The translations under genes and the position numbers were made by a program. A DNA stretch of 64,000 nt from Mangrovimonas spongiae (lineage in GTDB: Bacteria; Bacteroidota; Bacteroidia; Flavobacteriales; Flavobacteriaceae), in NCBI RefSeq assembly GCF_003944795.1, contig NZ_RWBG01000003.1:62001-126000 (forward strand), in the 5' to 3' direction. How positions within the stretch are numbered: the stretch's first letter is position 1; each line of letters starts with the position of its first letter. Below, piece after piece: positions 52,886 to 61,750 of this stretch. The notes under the pieces were generated by a model that had not been told where the DNA came from, searched no databases, and was given only the letters and a program-made list of their open reading frames with translations.

Positions 52886-53707
52886 TTATCCTAAAGCAAC
52901 TCTTTTAAATGATGTTACAGTTACATCGCCATAAGTTTTAACGTATTGTGCAACACTTTGTTTGCTATCTTTAATAAACGCTTGGTTAACTAAAGTGTTA
53001 TCTTTAAAGAAACGCTTAATTTTACCTTTAGCAATGTTGTCTAACATTTCTTCTGGCTTACCTTCAGCACGTAATTGATCTTTAGCAATTTCAATTTCTT
53101 TTTCGATAACTGAAGCATCAACACCTTCTTCGTTAAGTGCAATTGGGTTCATTGCTGCAGCTTGCATAGCAACATCTTTAGCAGCAACATCGGCACCTTC
53201 TACGTTAGCCGATAAACCAACTAATGTTGCAATTTTGTTTCCTGCATGGATGTAAGATCCTACAAATGGCGCTTCGATTTTCTCAAATGCGTTAATGTCA
53301 ATTTTTTCTCCAATAACACCAGTTTGTTCAACTAATTTTTCAGATACTGGCATACCATCAAAATCGGCAGCTAAAAGTTCTTCTTTCGAAGATACTGTTA
53401 ATGCTAAATCGGCTAATTTATTAGCTAACTCTACAAAGTTTTCATTCTTACCAACAAAGTCAGTTTCGCAACCTAAAACAATAGCTACACCAGTAGTGTT
53501 ATCTGCATTTACTTTTGCAATTGCAGCACCTTCTGTAGATTCTCTATCGGCTCTTTTTGCGGCTACTTTTTGTCCTTTTTTACGTAGAATTTCAATAGCT
53601 GTATCAAAATCTCCTTCTGCTTCAACCAATGCTTTTTTACAATCCATCATTCCAGCACCGGTAGCTTTTCTTAATTTATTAACCTCTGCGGCTGTTATTT
53701 TTGTCAT
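52886..53707 (-). CDS. tsf: Translation elongation factor Ts
   Basis: A 273-residue protein with the N-terminal TS-N domain (ITAAEVNKLRKATGAGMMDCKKALVEAEGD in outline; LRKATGAGMMDCKKAL) and the EF-Tu-interacting TDFV motif (CETDFVGKNENF). It recharges EF-Tu with GTP. It follows rpsB after a hairpin-containing 98-bp gap. Confidence 0.97.
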   Translation of the reverse strand: MTKITAAEVNKLRKATGAGMMDCKKALVEAEGDFDTAIEILRKKGQKVAAKRADRESTEGAAIAKVNADNTTGVAIVLGCETDFVGKNENFVELANKLADLALTVSSKEELLAADFDGMPVSEKLVEQTGVIGEKIDINAFEKIEAPFVGSYIHAGNKIATLVGLSANVEGADVAAKDVAMQAAAMNPIALNEEGVDASVIEKEIEIAKDQLRAEGKPEEMLDNIAKGKIKRFFKDNTLVNQAFIKDSKQSVAQYVKTYGDVTVTSFKRVALG

Positions 53708-53727
53708 AATGTGTGTTTAAAATATTT

Positions 53728-53777
53728 AAAAAAAGTCGTTTAATTTACTCTGTTAAGAAACAAACTGAACGACTTTT
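53728..53777 (-). terminator. Attenuator-like terminator between rpsB and tsf
   Basis: AAAAGTCGTT (53731-53740) / AACGACTTTT (53768-53777), 10-bp perfect stem with a 27-nt loop. On the minus strand it ends in T7. It would reduce tsf transcription relative to rpsB. Confidence 0.65.
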
Positions 53778-53805
53778 AATGTGTTAAGTAAATATTATGT
53801 TTAGT

Positions 53806-54570
53806 TTATTCTTCCTCTTCAGCAGCAGCTTTTTTCTTAGGTGCGGCTTTTTTAGGAGCAGCTTTAGCGGCTTCTTTTTCAGCTTTACGCTCTTGAAGGC
53901 CGTTAGCAACTGCATCGGTTACATGCGATAATATTTTCTCAATAGATTTAGAAGCATCGTCATTTGCTGGGATAACATAATCAACTTGACGTGGGTCAGA
54001 GTTGGTATCTACCATAGCAAAAATTGGAATGTTTAATTTTTGTGCTTCTTTAATTGCAATGTGTTCACGTTTAATATCCACTACAAACAGTGCGCCTGGT
54101 AAACGCGTCATGTCGCTAATAGAGCCAAGGTTCTTTTCTAATTTAGCACGTTGACGATCTACTTGTAAACGCTCTTTTTTAGAAAGTGAATTGAAGGTAC
54201 CATCTTTTTTCATTCTATCGATGGCAGCCATTTTCTTCACTGCTTTTCTAATGGTTACAAAGTTTGTTAACATACCACCTGGCCATCTTTCTGTGATGTA
54301 AGGCATGTTAATGTTGCCAGCTTTATCGGCAACGATATCTTTTGCTTGTTTTTTAGTAGCAACAAATAAGATTTTGCGTCCTGAAGCTGCGATTTTGCTT
54401 AATGCTGCGCTAGCTTCTTCAATCTTAGCTGCTGTTTTGTAGAGGTTGATAATATGGATGCCATTACGCTCCATATATACATAAGGAGCCATGTTAGGAT
54501 CCCATTTGCGAGTTAGGTGACCAAAGTGTACACCAGCTTCTAATAACTCTTTTACTTCTGCTTTTGCCAT
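53806..54570 (-). CDS. rpsB: 30S ribosomal protein S2
   Basis: A 254-residue protein with canonical S2 blocks (LLEAGVHFGHLTRKWDPNMAPY; RKILFVATKKQAKDIV; ERWPGGMLTNFVTIR; FAMVDTNSDPRQVDYVIPAN). The last 30 residues are a Lys/Ala-rich extension ending in EEEE, common in Bacteroidota. A 139-bp leader separates it from rpsI; I cannot identify a defined S2 leader fold in it. Confidence 0.97.
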   Translation of the reverse strand: MAKAEVKELLEAGVHFGHLTRKWDPNMAPYVYMERNGIHIINLYKTAAKIEEASAALSKIAASGRKILFVATKKQAKDIVADKAGNINMPYITERWPGGMLTNFVTIRKAVKKMAAIDRMKKDGTFNSLSKKERLQVDRQRAKLEKNLGSISDMTRLPGALFVVDIKREHIAIKEAQKLNIPIFAMVDTNSDPRQVDYVIPANDDASKSIEKILSHVTDAVANGLQERKAEKEAAKAAPKKAAPKKKAAAEEEE

Positions 54571-54709
54571 TTTTGTAATAGTTTACGTTCTGTTGAATTA
54601 GCAATATTTAAGTGGCGTTTGTAACGGCCTTAAACATTTAGATGCTAAACTAAATCCTAGCCTAATAGGCCATGGACAACAATAACGGATTAAAATTTTG
54701 TTTAAAATA

Positions 54710-55096
54710 TTAACGTTTAGAGAACTGGAATTTCTTACGCGCTTTCTTCTGACCGAATTTCTTACGCTCTACCATTCTTGGGTCTCTTGTTAATAAACCT
54801 TCAGGCTTTAAAATGCTTCTGTTTTCTTCGTTTAATTCGCACATAGCACGAGATAAAGCTAAACGAACAGCTTCAGCCTGACCTGTAATACCACCACCAA
54901 TTACATTTACAGATACGTCAAAGTTGTCTTGGTTGTCAGTCATTGCTAACGGTTGATTTACTTTGTACTGTAATGTTGCAGTTGGGAAGTAAGTATTTAA
55001 TTCTTTTTTGTTTACTGTGATGTTTCCTTTTCCAGGAGCAACATATACACGAGCAACAGCCGTTTTTCTACGACCAATTTTGTGAATTACTTCCAT
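54710..55096 (-). CDS. rpsI: 30S ribosomal protein S9
   Basis: A 128-residue protein with the S9 pattern (IGRRKTAVARVYVAPGKGNI; VIGGGITGQAEAVRLALSRA; LTRDPRMVERKKFGQKKARK) ending in the invariant KR (QFSKR), which contacts P-site tRNA. Its ATG overlaps the rplM stop by one base. Confidence 0.97.
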   Translation of the reverse strand: MEVIHKIGRRKTAVARVYVAPGKGNITVNKKELNTYFPTATLQYKVNQPLAMTDNQDNFDVSVNVIGGGITGQAEAVRLALSRAMCELNEENRSILKPEGLLTRDPRMVERKKFGQKKARKKFQFSKR

Positions 55097-55551
55097 TAGT
55101 TAAATTCGTTTAAGTTAATTGTTTTAGGTTTTTGAGCGTCGTGATCGTGCTCAGCACCTACATAAACGTTTAAATTTCTAAATAGGTTTGCTCCTAATTT
55201 GTTTTTAGGTAACATGCCTTTTACTGATTTTTCGACTAATCTCGCTGGATCTTTTGAGAATAGTTCGTTGGCAGTTAAACTTCTTTGCCCACCTGGATAG
55301 CCTGTGTGACGAATGTATGTTTTGTCGTCCCATTTGTTTCCAGTTAAGTTGATTTTTTCAGCATTGATAACGATTACGTTATCGCCACAATCAACGTGTG
55401 GTGTGAAGTTAGGCTTGTGCTTACCTCTTAAAAGTTTTGCAACTTTTGAAGCTAAGCGACCTAAAGTCTGCCCTTCAGCATCAACTAAAACCCACTCTTT
55501 ATTTACAGTGGTTTTGTTTGCCGAAACGGTTTTGTAGCTTAATGTGTCCAC
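55096..55551 (-). CDS. rplM: 50S ribosomal protein L13
   Basis: A 151-residue L13 ([52 protein letters not shown]). The start is GTG at 55551, since no ATG lies nearby in frame and [13 protein letters not shown] matches the family start in this phylum. First gene of the rplM-rpsI unit, with a consensus promoter upstream. Confidence 0.96.
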   Translation of the reverse strand: MDTLSYKTVSANKTTVNKEWVLVDAEGQTLGRLASKVAKLLRGKHKPNFTPHVDCGDNVIVINAEKINLTGNKWDDKTYIRHTGYPGGQRSLTANELFSKDPARLVEKSVKGMLPKNKLGANLFRNLNVYVGAEHDHDAQKPKTINLNEFN

Positions 55552-55599
55552 ACTTTTTAAATTTAATTATTAAACATTCCTCTCTTAAAAAAGAGTTTG

Positions 55600-55630
55600 C
55601 AAATTTACGATAATCTATTTGATTACCAAA
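55600..55630 (-). promoter_or_regulatory. Consensus promoter of rplM-rpsI (TTTG - 19 bp - TAAATTTG)
   Basis: On the minus strand TTTG (55630-55627), exactly 19 bp, then TAAATTTG (55607-55600) give a full match to the Bacteroidota housekeeping promoter. The leader after it contains a small CTCTT/AAGAG hairpin (about 55581-55595). Confidence 0.75.
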
Positions 55631-55757
55631 TACTCTACGTTATTTTTAAGTAGTATAGGCTTTTATAGTAAAAAATACATCTAAAATTAGACTAATTTAT
55701 ACTTTGGAACCGTTTTTGTATTTTAAGGTTTATCACCAAAAATTAAAACACGTCATT

Positions 55758-56927
55758 ATGAAAAACATTCAAATCATTATAATCATGTTAACGACCACGT
55801 TTTGTTTTTCTCAGTTTAAAACTGGTTTTAAAAATGAGGAAGCTATTTCTAGTATAGCGCTTTGTAATACATTCAATTTTGATAAACAATTTAATTCACA
55901 CGATGCTATTTTACCCGAAGCATTTACACTTAATTATGATTCTGGTATTATGTCTATGGATAATAAATTTCGTGTATTTGATAATGATAAGTATGGTGTT
56001 ATAAGTTTTCGAGGTTCTACAGATAAGATGGTGAGTTGGGTAGAAAACTGTTATGCAGCCATGATACCTGCCAAAGGAAACATGACTATTAAAGAAAAAG
56101 ATTATAATTACACGTTTACACAAGTTGATAGCGCAGCGGTACATTCTGGTTATGCACTAACGGTTGTTATGCTTTCTAAGGATATTATAGAGCAAGTAAA
56201 AACATTGAATGAAAAAGGTATTTCAAATATTATAATAACTGGACATAGCCAAGGTGGCGCTTTAGCTACATTAATGCGAGCTTATTTAGAACACTTGCCT
56301 GAAGGCACATTTAACCAAAAAAATAATTTTAAAACGTATGCTTTTGCAGCTCCTATGTGTGGTAACAAAGAATTTGCAAATGACTATGACCAACAATTTA
56401 GCGACACACAAACAAGCTTTTCGATTATAAACCCTGAAGATCCTATTCCAGAATTACCCATTAACTATAATGAAGACGATAAATTACTTAATAAAGAAAC
56501 CATAGCCTCTTGGGTATTTGGTGAAACTGATTTTGATGCTAAAAATTTTGGAAAGAATATGTTAGTTAAGCTTTTTGAAGGTGGTTTAAAAAGCCATATA
56601 AAAAACTCAAACTCTTTAATTAATAAGTTTGTTAACTTTAGGTTTGGACAAGTTGATATGCCTGAGTTTATAGACGATATTAATTATTACCCTACAGGAA
56701 AGATTATGGAAATTGATTCGTTCGAGTTTCCACAGGTGGAAGTAGATGTTTCTAATATGACGGTTGGAGACCGAGAAAAATTTACAGAGGTTGAAGGTAA
56801 ATACTACTATAAAGAAAAATCATTCTTTCAACACAAGCCATACGGGTATTATGTTCACGTGCTTAAAAAATGGGATACAATGGCTTATGATAAACTTGAG
56901 AACAAATTTTTATTAACCGACTTGTAA
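55758..56927 (+). CDS. Secreted class 3 lipase-like alpha/beta hydrolase
   Basis: A 389-residue protein with a signal peptide (MKNIQIIIIMLTTTFCFSQ) and a lipase class 3 fold. The nucleophile elbow is GHSQGGA (Ser164), preceded by GVISFRGST and followed by a candidate Asp in SIINPEDPIPELP. The ATG at 55758 is chosen over an in-frame TTG at 55704 because it starts a clean signal peptide. The substrate (triglyceride, phospholipid or other ester) cannot be told. The stop lies 5 bp from the polA stop, convergent. Confidence 0.82.
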   Translation: MKNIQIIIIMLTTTFCFSQFKTGFKNEEAISSIALCNTFNFDKQFNSHDAILPEAFTLNYDSGIMSMDNKFRVFDNDKYGVISFRGSTDKMVSWVENCYAAMIPAKGNMTIKEKDYNYTFTQVDSAAVHSGYALTVVMLSKDIIEQVKTLNEKGISNIIITGHSQGGALATLMRAYLEHLPEGTFNQKNNFKTYAFAAPMCGNKEFANDYDQQFSDTQTSFSIINPEDPIPELPINYNEDDKLLNKETIASWVFGETDFDAKNFGKNMLVKLFEGGLKSHIKNSNSLINKFVNFRFGQVDMPEFIDDINYYPTGKIMEIDSFEFPQVEVDVSNMTVGDREKFTEVEGKYYYKEKSFFQHKPYGYYVHVLKKWDTMAYDKLENKFLLTDL

Positions 56928-56932
56928 GTGAG

Positions 56933-59776
56933 TTAGTGTGCTTCTAACCAATTATCGCCAGTATCTACATCAACATCTAAAGGAACAATAAGTTTGTAAG
57001 CTTGTTCCATGTCGGTTTTAATAAGTTTAGAAACGGTTTCTAATTCAGGTTTGTAAACATCAAATACCAACTCATCATGTACTTGCAATAGCATTTTAGT
57101 TTTAAAGTTACCATCTTTTAACTTTTTATGAATGGAAATCATAGCCAATTTAATAATATCGGCAGCACTACCTTGAATAGGCGCATTAACGGCATTACGT
57201 TCTGCGGCACCACGAACAACGGCATTTCTAGAGTTAATGTCTTTTAAATATCTTCTACGTCCCAAAACGGTTTGTACATAGCCGTGGTCGCGAGCAAAAT
57301 CCACTTGTTTTCCTATGTAACTTTTTAATTTAGGATATGTGGCGTAATAGGTATCTATTAATTCTTTGGCTTCGGTACGGTTTAAAGAAGTTTGGTTGCT
57401 AAGTCCAAAAGCCGATACGCCATAGATAATTCCAAAGTTTACGGTTTTAGCATTGCTACGTTGTTCACGGGTTACTTCAGAAATTGGAACATTAAATACT
57501 TTGGCAGCAGTTGAAGCATGAATATCTTCACCATTTTTAAAAGCTTCAATCATGGTTTCCTCTTCGCTTAAGGCAGCAATAATACGTAATTCAATTTGAC
57601 TGTAATCGGCAGCGAGTAATGTATAGTCTTTGCTACGCGGGATAAAAGCTTTTCTCACTTGTCGTCCGCGTTCGGTACGTATAGGAATGTTTTGTAAGTT
57701 AGGGTTGTTACTACTTAAACGACCAGTGGCAGCAACGGTTTGCATGTAATCTGTATGAACACGTTTTGTTTTTGGGTCAACTTGCTCTGGCAAGGTATCG
57801 ACATAGGTGCTTTTTAGTTTGGTTAAGCCACGATAATCTAAAACATGTTGAATGATAGCATGGTCTTTGGCTAAGTAACTTAGAACATCTTCGGCGGTAG
57901 AGTATTGTCCTGATTTTGTTTTTTTAGGTTTGTCAACCAGTTTAAGTTTGCCAAATAAAATCTCTCCTAATTGTTTAGGTGACGCAATGTTAAACTCTTC
58001 GCCAGCATCTTTATAGATTTTGGTTTCTAAATCTTTGATGTCTTTATCTAATGTTTTGGAAAGGGTGTTTAAAAAAGTGGTATCCAAATTAATACCTTCT
58101 AATTCCATATCGGCTAAAACACGTAATAAAGGGACTTCAATTTCATCGAATAAAGTTTGGGTGTTGGCTTGGCCTAATTCGTTTTGAAAATGTTCTTTTA
58201 ACTGAAGTGTAATATCGGCATCTTCTACGGCATATTCGGTTTGCTTGTCTAAAGTCACATCGCGCATAGATAATTGGTTTTTTCCTTTTTTTCCAATAAG
58301 ACTTTCAATGGAAATTGGCGTGTAGTTAAGATAGGTTTCCGAAAGCACATCCATATTATGACGCATATCTGGATTGATAAGATAGTGAGCCAACATGGTA
58401 TCGAACAATTTACCTTTTACGTCGATGTTGTATTTGGCTAAAACTTTGATGTCGTATTTTAAGTTCTGACCTATTTTTTCGATAGTTTCGCTTTCAAAAA
58501 ATGGGCGAAGTTCTTCAATTAAATCTTGGGCTTCGGTTTTATCTTCAGGAAAAGGTAGGTAAAATCCTTTGCCAGTTTCCCAAGAAAAAGCAATGCCTAC
58601 TAATTCGGCCTGTAACGGATTTAAACCTGTGGTTTCAGTATCAAAACAAACCGATTTTTGTTGCATGAGTTTTTCTATAAACAATCGTTTTGCCAATGGC
58701 GTGTTTATGCTTTGGTAAAAGTGCGAAGTGGTTTTAGCAACTTTTCTGGTGTATTCGGGTGTAGTTTCCGATGGAGCTTTTCCATCGTTACCAAATAATG
58801 AAAATTGCCCCGCACCTGCAGTTGTATTTGTTTTAGGTTTTGATTTTGTTTCAGCTTTGTTGTCTTTTGAAGGAGCTGGTGTTTCTTGATCTGGAGCAAA
58901 GGTTTTTAGAAAGTTTTCGGTAAGTCGTCTAAATTCTAAATCTTGAAAAATGTTTGTTACGCCTTCAATATCGGGTTCAGACATTTCAAAATCGGTTTCA
59001 TCAAATTCGACAGGAACATCCAGCATAATAGTCGCTAGTTTTTTAGATAGTAAGCCTAATTCTTGATTGGCTTCAACCTTTTCTTTCATTTTGCCTTTTA
59101 ATTCATGGATATTTTCAAAAAGACCTTCCATGCTACCATAGGCTTTTAGGAATTTTTTAGCAGTTTTTTCACCAACGCCAGGTAATCCAGGGATATTATC
59201 GCTGGAATCGCCCATCATACCTAAAAAGTCAATAACCTGCTCTGGGCGTTCTACTTCAAATTTTTTCTGCACTTCGGGAATACCCCAAGTTTCGTAGCCA
59301 CCGCCAAACGATTTTGGACGATACATAAAAATATTATCTGAAACCAATTGTGCAAAATCCTTATCTGGTGTTACCATAAACGTTTGGTAGCCTTGTTTTT
59401 CGGCTTGTTTAGAGAGGGTTCCTATAACATCGTCGGCCTCGAAACCTTCTTTCACCATAATGGGAATATGCATGGCTTTTAAAATATCTTGAATGTAAGG
59501 AACGGCTACTTTTATGGCTTCTGGTGTTTCATCACGATTGGCTTTGTAGGCTTCAAACATTTCTACACGATCGGCACTTCCTCCTTTATCAAAACAAACA
59601 GCTAAATGATCGGGGCGTTCTCGTTTTATAACATCTAAAAGCGAATTCATAAAGCCCATAATGGCCGAAGTATCGACGCCTTTGCTATTAATTCTTGGGT
59701 TTTTTATAAATGCATAATACCCGCGAAAAATTAAGGCATAAGCATCGACTAGAAATAAACGTTTTTGTTCTGACAT
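56933..59776 (-). CDS. polA: DNA polymerase I
   Basis: A 947-residue protein with all three domains: 5' nuclease (1 to about 290; LFLVDAYALIFRGYYAF, FEADDVIGTL, GVGEKTAKKFL), 3'-5' exonuclease (about 350-520; active-site DTETTGL and EDADITLQLKEH) and polymerase (about 560-947; ADYSQIELRIIAALS, the O-helix EQRSNAKTVNFGIIYG and the motif C QVHDELVFDV). The proofreading residues appear intact. It fills gaps and removes RNA primers. Confidence 0.97.
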   Translation of the reverse strand: MSEQKRLFLVDAYALIFRGYYAFIKNPRINSKGVDTSAIMGFMNSLLDVIKRERPDHLAVCFDKGGSADRVEMFEAYKANRDETPEAIKVAVPYIQDILKAMHIPIMVKEGFEADDVIGTLSKQAEKQGYQTFMVTPDKDFAQLVSDNIFMYRPKSFGGGYETWGIPEVQKKFEVERPEQVIDFLGMMGDSSDNIPGLPGVGEKTAKKFLKAYGSMEGLFENIHELKGKMKEKVEANQELGLLSKKLATIMLDVPVEFDETDFEMSEPDIEGVTNIFQDLEFRRLTENFLKTFAPDQETPAPSKDNKAETKSKPKTNTTAGAGQFSLFGNDGKAPSETTPEYTRKVAKTTSHFYQSINTPLAKRLFIEKLMQQKSVCFDTETTGLNPLQAELVGIAFSWETGKGFYLPFPEDKTEAQDLIEELRPFFESETIEKIGQNLKYDIKVLAKYNIDVKGKLFDTMLAHYLINPDMRHNMDVLSETYLNYTPISIESLIGKKGKNQLSMRDVTLDKQTEYAVEDADITLQLKEHFQNELGQANTQTLFDEIEVPLLRVLADMELEGINLDTTFLNTLSKTLDKDIKDLETKIYKDAGEEFNIASPKQLGEILFGKLKLVDKPKKTKSGQYSTAEDVLSYLAKDHAIIQHVLDYRGLTKLKSTYVDTLPEQVDPKTKRVHTDYMQTVAATGRLSSNNPNLQNIPIRTERGRQVRKAFIPRSKDYTLLAADYSQIELRIIAALSEEETMIEAFKNGEDIHASTAAKVFNVPISEVTREQRSNAKTVNFGIIYGVSAFGLSNQTSLNRTEAKELIDTYYATYPKLKSYIGKQVDFARDHGYVQTVLGRRRYLKDINSRNAVVRGAAERNAVNAPIQGSAADIIKLAMISIHKKLKDGNFKTKMLLQVHDELVFDVYKPELETVSKLIKTDMEQAYKLIVPLDVDVDTGDNWLEAH

Positions 59777-59879
59777 GAATCGTGTTTTGAAAGAAACGTA
59801 AAACTACGAAAACTATGAAAGATTATGAATAAATTGATTTGCAATTTGTATTTTACACAAACGTAAATTCACGATAATT

Positions 59880-61280
59880 TTGGAAAACCCATATTTAGAA
59901 TTATTTAACCGTCAGAAAAACAATCAGTTTAAGGTTGGAAATACAACATATAAAGAGCGTTTAAAAAAGCTTAAGGCTTTGCGCTATGCTGTTGAGGTGA
60001 CTTATAAGGATAGGATAAGAGAAGCGCTTTATAAGGACTTTAAAAAGCCTCAATTGGAAGTAGATCTTACCGAAATTTATCCCATTGTTAGTGAAATTAA
60101 GTTTGTTTCGGCAAATTTAAAATCTTGGATGAAACGCCAGAAAGTAGAAACGCCTATGGCGTTGTTGGGATCGTCGTCCTGGGTAACTTACGAACCTAAA
60201 GGTGTTTGCTTGATTGTTTCGCCATGGAACTTTCCGTTTAATCTTACATTTGGACCTTTGGTGAGTGCCATAGCTGCTGGAAATACGGTGATTTTAAAAC
60301 CTTCTGAAATGACACTTAACAGTTCTAGGATCATGGCTGAAATAGTGCAGGAAATTTTTACAGAAGATGAGGTGGCACTAGTTGAAGGTGCTGTAGAAAC
60401 GTCCAAAGCATTATTGCAATTACCATTCAATCATATCTTTTTTACAGGTTCTCCAGCAGTTGGCAAAATAGTAATGAAAGCTGCAGCCGAGCATTTAACC
60501 TCGGTAACTTTAGAGTTAGGTGGGAAATCGCCAACCATTATTGATAAGACCGCAAATTTAAGCCATGCCGTACGGAAAATTGCTTGGGGTAAGTTTTTAA
60601 ATAATGGACAAATTTGTGTCTCGCCGGATTATATTTTAATAGACGAAACTGTAAAAGAGGCGTTTATTTCAGAATTTAAAAAACAACTAAAAGTGTTTTA
60701 TACGAAAAGCACCAATCATTCTGCTGATTACAGCCGTGTAGTGAACAATAGACATTTTGATAGGCTGGTAAATCATATTGAAAATGCCAAACAACATAAC
60801 GCTATAATCGAGATTGGTGGTGTATCAAACAAAACAGAGAACTTTATTGAGCCTACCGTAATTTCCAATCTTCCTGAAAAGGCTAGTTTGTTACAAGAAG
60901 AAATTTTTGGACCAATTTTACCTATTAAAACTTATGGCAATCTAGAGGAAGCTGTTGCTTATATCAATTCAAAAGAGAAACCATTGGCGTTATACATTTA
61001 TAGTAAGCGCAAATCGAATATTAATTACATTATAAAAAATACTAGAGCGGGTACAACAGCTATAAATAATAATGTGTTACAATACAGTAATCATCATTTA
61101 CCATTTGGCGGTAGCAATAATAGTGGTATTGGGAAAAGCCATGGGTTTTATGGCTTTGAAGCATTCTCTAATAGGAGAGCCGTATTAAAACAGCATACAA
61201 AAGGTGCTACGGAGTTTTTGTTTCCGCCGTATACAACAATGAAACAAAAATTAGTGGATTGGACGATAAAATGGTTTTAA
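59880..61280 (+). CDS. NAD(P)-dependent aldehyde dehydrogenase (ALDH3-type)
   Basis: A 466-residue ALDH with catalytic Cys246 (NNGQICVSPDYI), general base Glu212 (TLELGGKSPTI), WNFPFNLTFGPLV and FTGSPAVGKIVMKAA. The C-terminal part with HLPFGGSNNSGIGKSHGFYGFEAFS and a final hydrophobic segment fits the ALDH3 (fatty or aromatic aldehyde) class. The only plausible start in frame is TTG at 59880, since a stop lies at 59835 and family-like sequence begins at once (YLELFNRQKNNQFKVGN). Confidence 0.9.
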   Translation: MENPYLELFNRQKNNQFKVGNTTYKERLKKLKALRYAVEVTYKDRIREALYKDFKKPQLEVDLTEIYPIVSEIKFVSANLKSWMKRQKVETPMALLGSSSWVTYEPKGVCLIVSPWNFPFNLTFGPLVSAIAAGNTVILKPSEMTLNSSRIMAEIVQEIFTEDEVALVEGAVETSKALLQLPFNHIFFTGSPAVGKIVMKAAAEHLTSVTLELGGKSPTIIDKTANLSHAVRKIAWGKFLNNGQICVSPDYILIDETVKEAFISEFKKQLKVFYTKSTNHSADYSRVVNNRHFDRLVNHIENAKQHNAIIEIGGVSNKTENFIEPTVISNLPEKASLLQEEIFGPILPIKTYGNLEEAVAYINSKEKPLALYIYSKRKSNINYIIKNTRAGTTAINNNVLQYSNHHLPFGGSNNSGIGKSHGFYGFEAFSNRRAVLKQHTKGATEFLFPPYTTMKQKLVDWTIKWF

Positions 61281-61284
61281 ATGA

Positions 61285-61521
61285 CTAGCAAAGTTTAACT
61301 CGCTTAGATTTTTTTCCTCTAAATAAAAGTGCTGCTCTATCAAAATCAGATTCTAAAAGGATACGCGTTGTTTTATTACTACTTACTTTTTTAGAGGTTT
61401 TTAAAGTTTTTGTTGTAGTAATTTTAGTGTTATTAGAAGTCGTCATAGTAGACGTGTTTTCTTGACCTAAAACGGTTGTAGAGATAAACATAAATCCTAA
61501 TACAGCAACTAACGTTTTCAT
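61285..61521 (-). CDS. Small secreted Thr/Ser/Lys-rich protein
   Basis: A 78-residue protein from ATG 61521 (an upstream in-frame TTG at 61566 would add 15 residues) with a signal peptide (about 1-20, MKTLVAVLGFMFISTTVLGQ). A low-complexity Thr/Ser/Lys/Asn-rich stretch follows, then a distinct C-terminal block ESDFDRAALLFRGKKSKR ending in a single Cys. No family recognised. Two 13-bp direct repeats lie upstream. Confidence 0.55.
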   Translation of the reverse strand: MKTLVAVLGFMFISTTVLGQENTSTMTTSNNTKITTTKTLKTSKKVSSNKTTRILLESDFDRAALLFRGKKSKRVKLC

Positions 61522-61638
61522 TTTTTTAGCTTTTAATTCTAATTTCTCGAACAAAGAAACAGGCAAAAGGCGTAACAGCTAAAAAAAATAGTTATAACGT
61601 AAAATTTTTTGATAATCTGAAAACAAAATCAAAAAACA

Positions 61639-61732
61639 TCGATGAAATGCATTTATAGGTGTAATATTCTGTAAGTGAGGTATTTGCGATTTATTTTTAA
61701 GTTGATTTGTGTCTATTTTTCGATGAAATGCA
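61639..61732. repeat. 13-bp direct repeat TCGATGAAATGCA x2
   Basis: TCGATGAAATGCA occurs at 61639-61651 and 61720-61732, 81 bp apart, in the 229-bp gap upstream of the small secreted protein and downstream of the glycosylasparaginase. The flanks do not match, so it is not a longer duplication. It may be a paired binding site. Confidence 0.45.
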
Positions 61733-61750
61733 GGTTTTTCGGTAAAATGA

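Noticed and set aside
54571-54709. Structured S2 leader before rpsB
   Set aside because: A GCCTA/TAGGC mini-hairpin is visible, but I cannot build a convincing conserved fold. A covariance-model search would be needed.
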